From a virus: 42,295 nucleotides of DNA. Both the position numbers and the translations under genes were made by a program. The DNA lies in IMG/VR virus record IMGVR_UViG_3300032214_000550, positions 1-42,295 of that record, one strand, 5' to 3'. This document shows positions 40,770-42,295 of this stretch, one piece after another (within the stretch, counting starts at the first letter, position 1; the number at the start of each line of letters is the position of its first letter). The notes below the pieces were generated by a model. It did not search any database. It had not been told where the DNA came from and saw only the letters and a list, made by a program, of their open reading frames with translations.

Positions 40770-42191
40770 ATGGCAACAACAAAGCAGTCGGGAGATCCGG
40801 CTAGTGAGCGTGACTTTTTAGCAATCCTATGTGCCAGTCCGCATAAGATCGCAGAGGCATCTGAGCTTGTACACCCAAGCCAGCTGACAGGCGAGAGGGC
40901 AAGGCTCTTCTACGAGGCCTTACTTGCCATCTCTTCCAAGAACGGGATCGTGGATGTGTCGTCTGTGTGCTCAGAGATCGAGCGCGGCAAGGGGCTCAGC
41001 TCCATTGGCGGTCGGAGTGTGGTGGCCGAGATCTTTGGCCGCTATGCGAACGAGGCCTACTTTGTCTCTATCTGTGCCCGGATCCGTACCCATGCCAGCA
41101 TCCGTGAGCTGAACGAGCTTGCTGCCGGGACAGTGTCTGAGCTGTCCAAGATGCTGCCCGAAGAGTCGGCTGTCATGGACATGGTGGACAGCCTACAGGG
41201 CAAGCTCAGCGACATCGTCTCCAAGGGCACACAAGACGATGTGGGCGAGTCGTGGATTGAGGCCCGGACCATGGCAGCAGGGCTCGCCCAGCCTCAAACA
41301 GTGGGATCTGGCGGGGTCATGACAGGCTTCTCGGATGTAGACGATGTGCTCCGTGGGTTGCGCAACGGACAGCTGATCCTGTTGGCAGCGCGGTCCCGTG
41401 TGGGCAAGACCAGCATGGCCTGCGACATCATCCGGAATGTCGCTGCACAGGGACAGACAGTGGTGTTCTTCTCTCTTGAGATGACACGCAAAGAGATCTG
41501 GGAGCGGATGATCTGTGGTTCGGCCAATGTGTCGTTGCATGCTCTCAAGAACCGCGCTCCCACATCAGAAGAGTCCGACAAGCTGACAGCAGCTGGCGAG
41601 GAGCTGGCCTCCAAGCTGATCATTGTGAAGGACTCGCCCTCTGTCACGCCCATGTCCATGCGTGGCTTTGCCCGCAAGATCCAACACAAGCACGGGCTAG
41701 GCTTGGTGGTGGTTGACTATCTTCAGTGCATCGGCAGTGGCAAGGACAAGCAGAACCGCTACGAGCTTGTGTCTGAGGTCTCGCGCCAGATGAAGGTCCT
41801 GGCACGGACCCTCAATGTCCCTGTGATTGCACTGTGCCAGCTCAACAGACAGGCCGAAGAGGACGCGCCCAAGTTGTCGCAGCTTCGCGAGTCTGGGTCA
41901 TTGGAACAGGATGCCGATGTGGTCATGCTGCTCAACCGTCCCAGCATCTTTGATCCTGATGCGGACCCCACCTTGGCCACGCTTGACATTGCCAAGCACC
42001 GCAATGGCCCGTGCCAGATGCTGCGACTGCACTTCGACGCAGAGTCTGTGAGCTTCAAGAACCGCGCACCACAGGTGGAGGACTTCTCTAAGCCTCAAGA
42101 GGATTCTCCTGTTGCCCCTCCCAAGAAGAAGCGCGGGCGCAAGCCTAAGCCGGGCGGCAACTGGTGGGGCGGCAACTCGTCCTACGACTAA
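40770..42191 (+). CDS. dnaB: replicative DNA helicase, DnaB family
   Basis: The 473-residue protein is a DnaB-type hexameric helicase that unwinds the replication fork. A short N-terminal helical domain (about 11-150) precedes the RecA-like core. The core has Walker A ARSRVGKTS (207-215), SLEM (235-238), Walker B LVVVDYLQ (312-319), the ALCQLNRQAE motif (354-363) and LRESGSLEQDADVV (372-385) with the arginine-finger region. The C-terminal 50 residues are basic and Gly/Trp-rich (KKKRGRKPKPGG), probably disordered. ATG 40770 is preferred over a TTG at 40740, because the -10 element lies between them. A twelve-pair hairpin follows the stop. Confidence 0.9.
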   Translation: MATTKQSGDPASERDFLAILCASPHKIAEASELVHPSQLTGERARLFYEALLAISSKNGIVDVSSVCSEIERGKGLSSIGGRSVVAEIFGRYANEAYFVSICARIRTHASIRELNELAAGTVSELSKMLPEESAVMDMVDSLQGKLSDIVSKGTQDDVGESWIEARTMAAGLAQPQTVGSGGVMTGFSDVDDVLRGLRNGQLILLAARSRVGKTSMACDIIRNVAAQGQTVVFFSLEMTRKEIWERMICGSANVSLHALKNRAPTSEESDKLTAAGEELASKLIIVKDSPSVTPMSMRGFARKIQHKHGLGLVVVDYLQCIGSGKDKQNRYELVSEVSRQMKVLARTLNVPVIALCQLNRQAEEDAPKLSQLRESGSLEQDADVVMLLNRPSIFDPDADPTLATLDIAKHRNGPCQMLRLHFDAESVSFKNRAPQVEDFSKPQEDSPVAPPKKKRGRKPKPGGNWWGGNSSYD

Positions 42192-42200
42192 CAAAACAAG

Positions 42201-42233
42201 GAGGGCCAGCTGGATATAAGACAGCTGGCCCTC
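42201..42233. terminator. perfect hairpin after the helicase gene
   Basis: GAGGGCCAGCTG (42201-42212) and CAGCTGGCCCTC (42222-42233) form twelve perfect pairs with a nine-base loop. The T-rich tail (CTTGTTTTGTTA) is on the minus strand, so it would end leftward transcription best. On the plus strand no T run follows, and it may act as an mRNA stabiliser instead. Confidence 0.5.
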
Positions 42234-42295
42234 TGCAATAGCGGTCCCGGTTAGCTAATCCGTTTCCGTTTCCCTAGGTGGTATAGGAACTATAG
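42234..42295. other. non-coding end of window
   Basis: These 62 bases hold no gene. They contain a tandem CCGTTTCCGTTTCC and the perfect inverted repeat TATAGGAACTATA (42282-42294), perhaps an operator for the next gene beyond the edge. Confidence 0.4.

Overview
The window is part of a tailed double-stranded DNA phage or prophage genome. It carries a phage recombination pair, a complete terminase-portal-scaffold-capsid series, connector and nozzle-type tail proteins, fibre proteins, large internal virion proteins and a replicative helicase. I see no tape-measure, tail-tube or sheath gene, so a short-tailed (podovirus-like) virion is the best inference. Shine-Dalgarno sequences and sigma70-type promoters point to an ordinary bacterial host, probably Gram-negative, but the host cannot be named from sequence alone. 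Both window edges look internal to the genome: the left edge cuts a gene and the right edge ends in a regulatory region. There are no rRNA, tRNA, CRISPR or insertion-sequence signatures.

Layout. (1) Positions 1-1758, minus strand: a YqaJ-type exonuclease (cut by the left edge) and a Rad52-like annealing protein, coupled by a GTGA overlap. (2) 1760-3598: a divergent promoter, a small zinc-finger protein, a beta-rich protein and two unknown minus-strand genes. (3) 3599-4230: a long non-coding region with operator-like repeats, an alternating purine-pyrimidine tract, palindromic CGTAGG/CCTACG repeats and a near-consensus promoter. (4) 4231-8252: a very GC-rich operon with a MoxR-type AAA ATPase, a VWA/MIDAS partner and four unknown proteins, the last a 40-residue membrane peptide. 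(5) 8253-8755: a second non-coding region with an exact 20-bp copy of the left repeat, so the operon sits between matching flanks. (6) 8756-39804: the late region, read rightward with many 1-23 nt overlaps. Its order is small and large terminase, portal, small protein, scaffold, major capsid, capsid-associated protein, terminator, connector, two paralogous virion proteins, a 1692-residue nozzle-like protein with inserted carbohydrate-binding-like domains, fibres, a beta-helix protein, an internal protein with a likely -1 frameshift extension, an 850-residue protein, a 3423-residue polyvalent protein, two small membrane proteins and two small basic proteins. (7) 39822-40731: a bidirectional terminator, then two minus-strand genes and a structured leader or small RNA. 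(8) 40735-42191: a DnaB-type helicase facing right, probably leading into more replication genes beyond the edge.

How it fits together. The exonuclease, annealing protein and helicase would serve replication and recombination. Terminase, portal, scaffold and capsid build and fill the head. Connector, nozzle, fibre and adhesin proteins form the tail. The 221-residue frameshift product, the 850-residue protein and the giant polyvalent protein are probably packaged and delivered with the DNA. The most noteworthy signals are a lambda G/GT-type frameshift site with a stem-loop, the repeat-flanked MoxR-VWA cassette, a metzincin-type zinc site in the giant protein, a candidate three-hairpin small RNA, and promoters placed so close to start codons that leaderless mRNAs are predicted.
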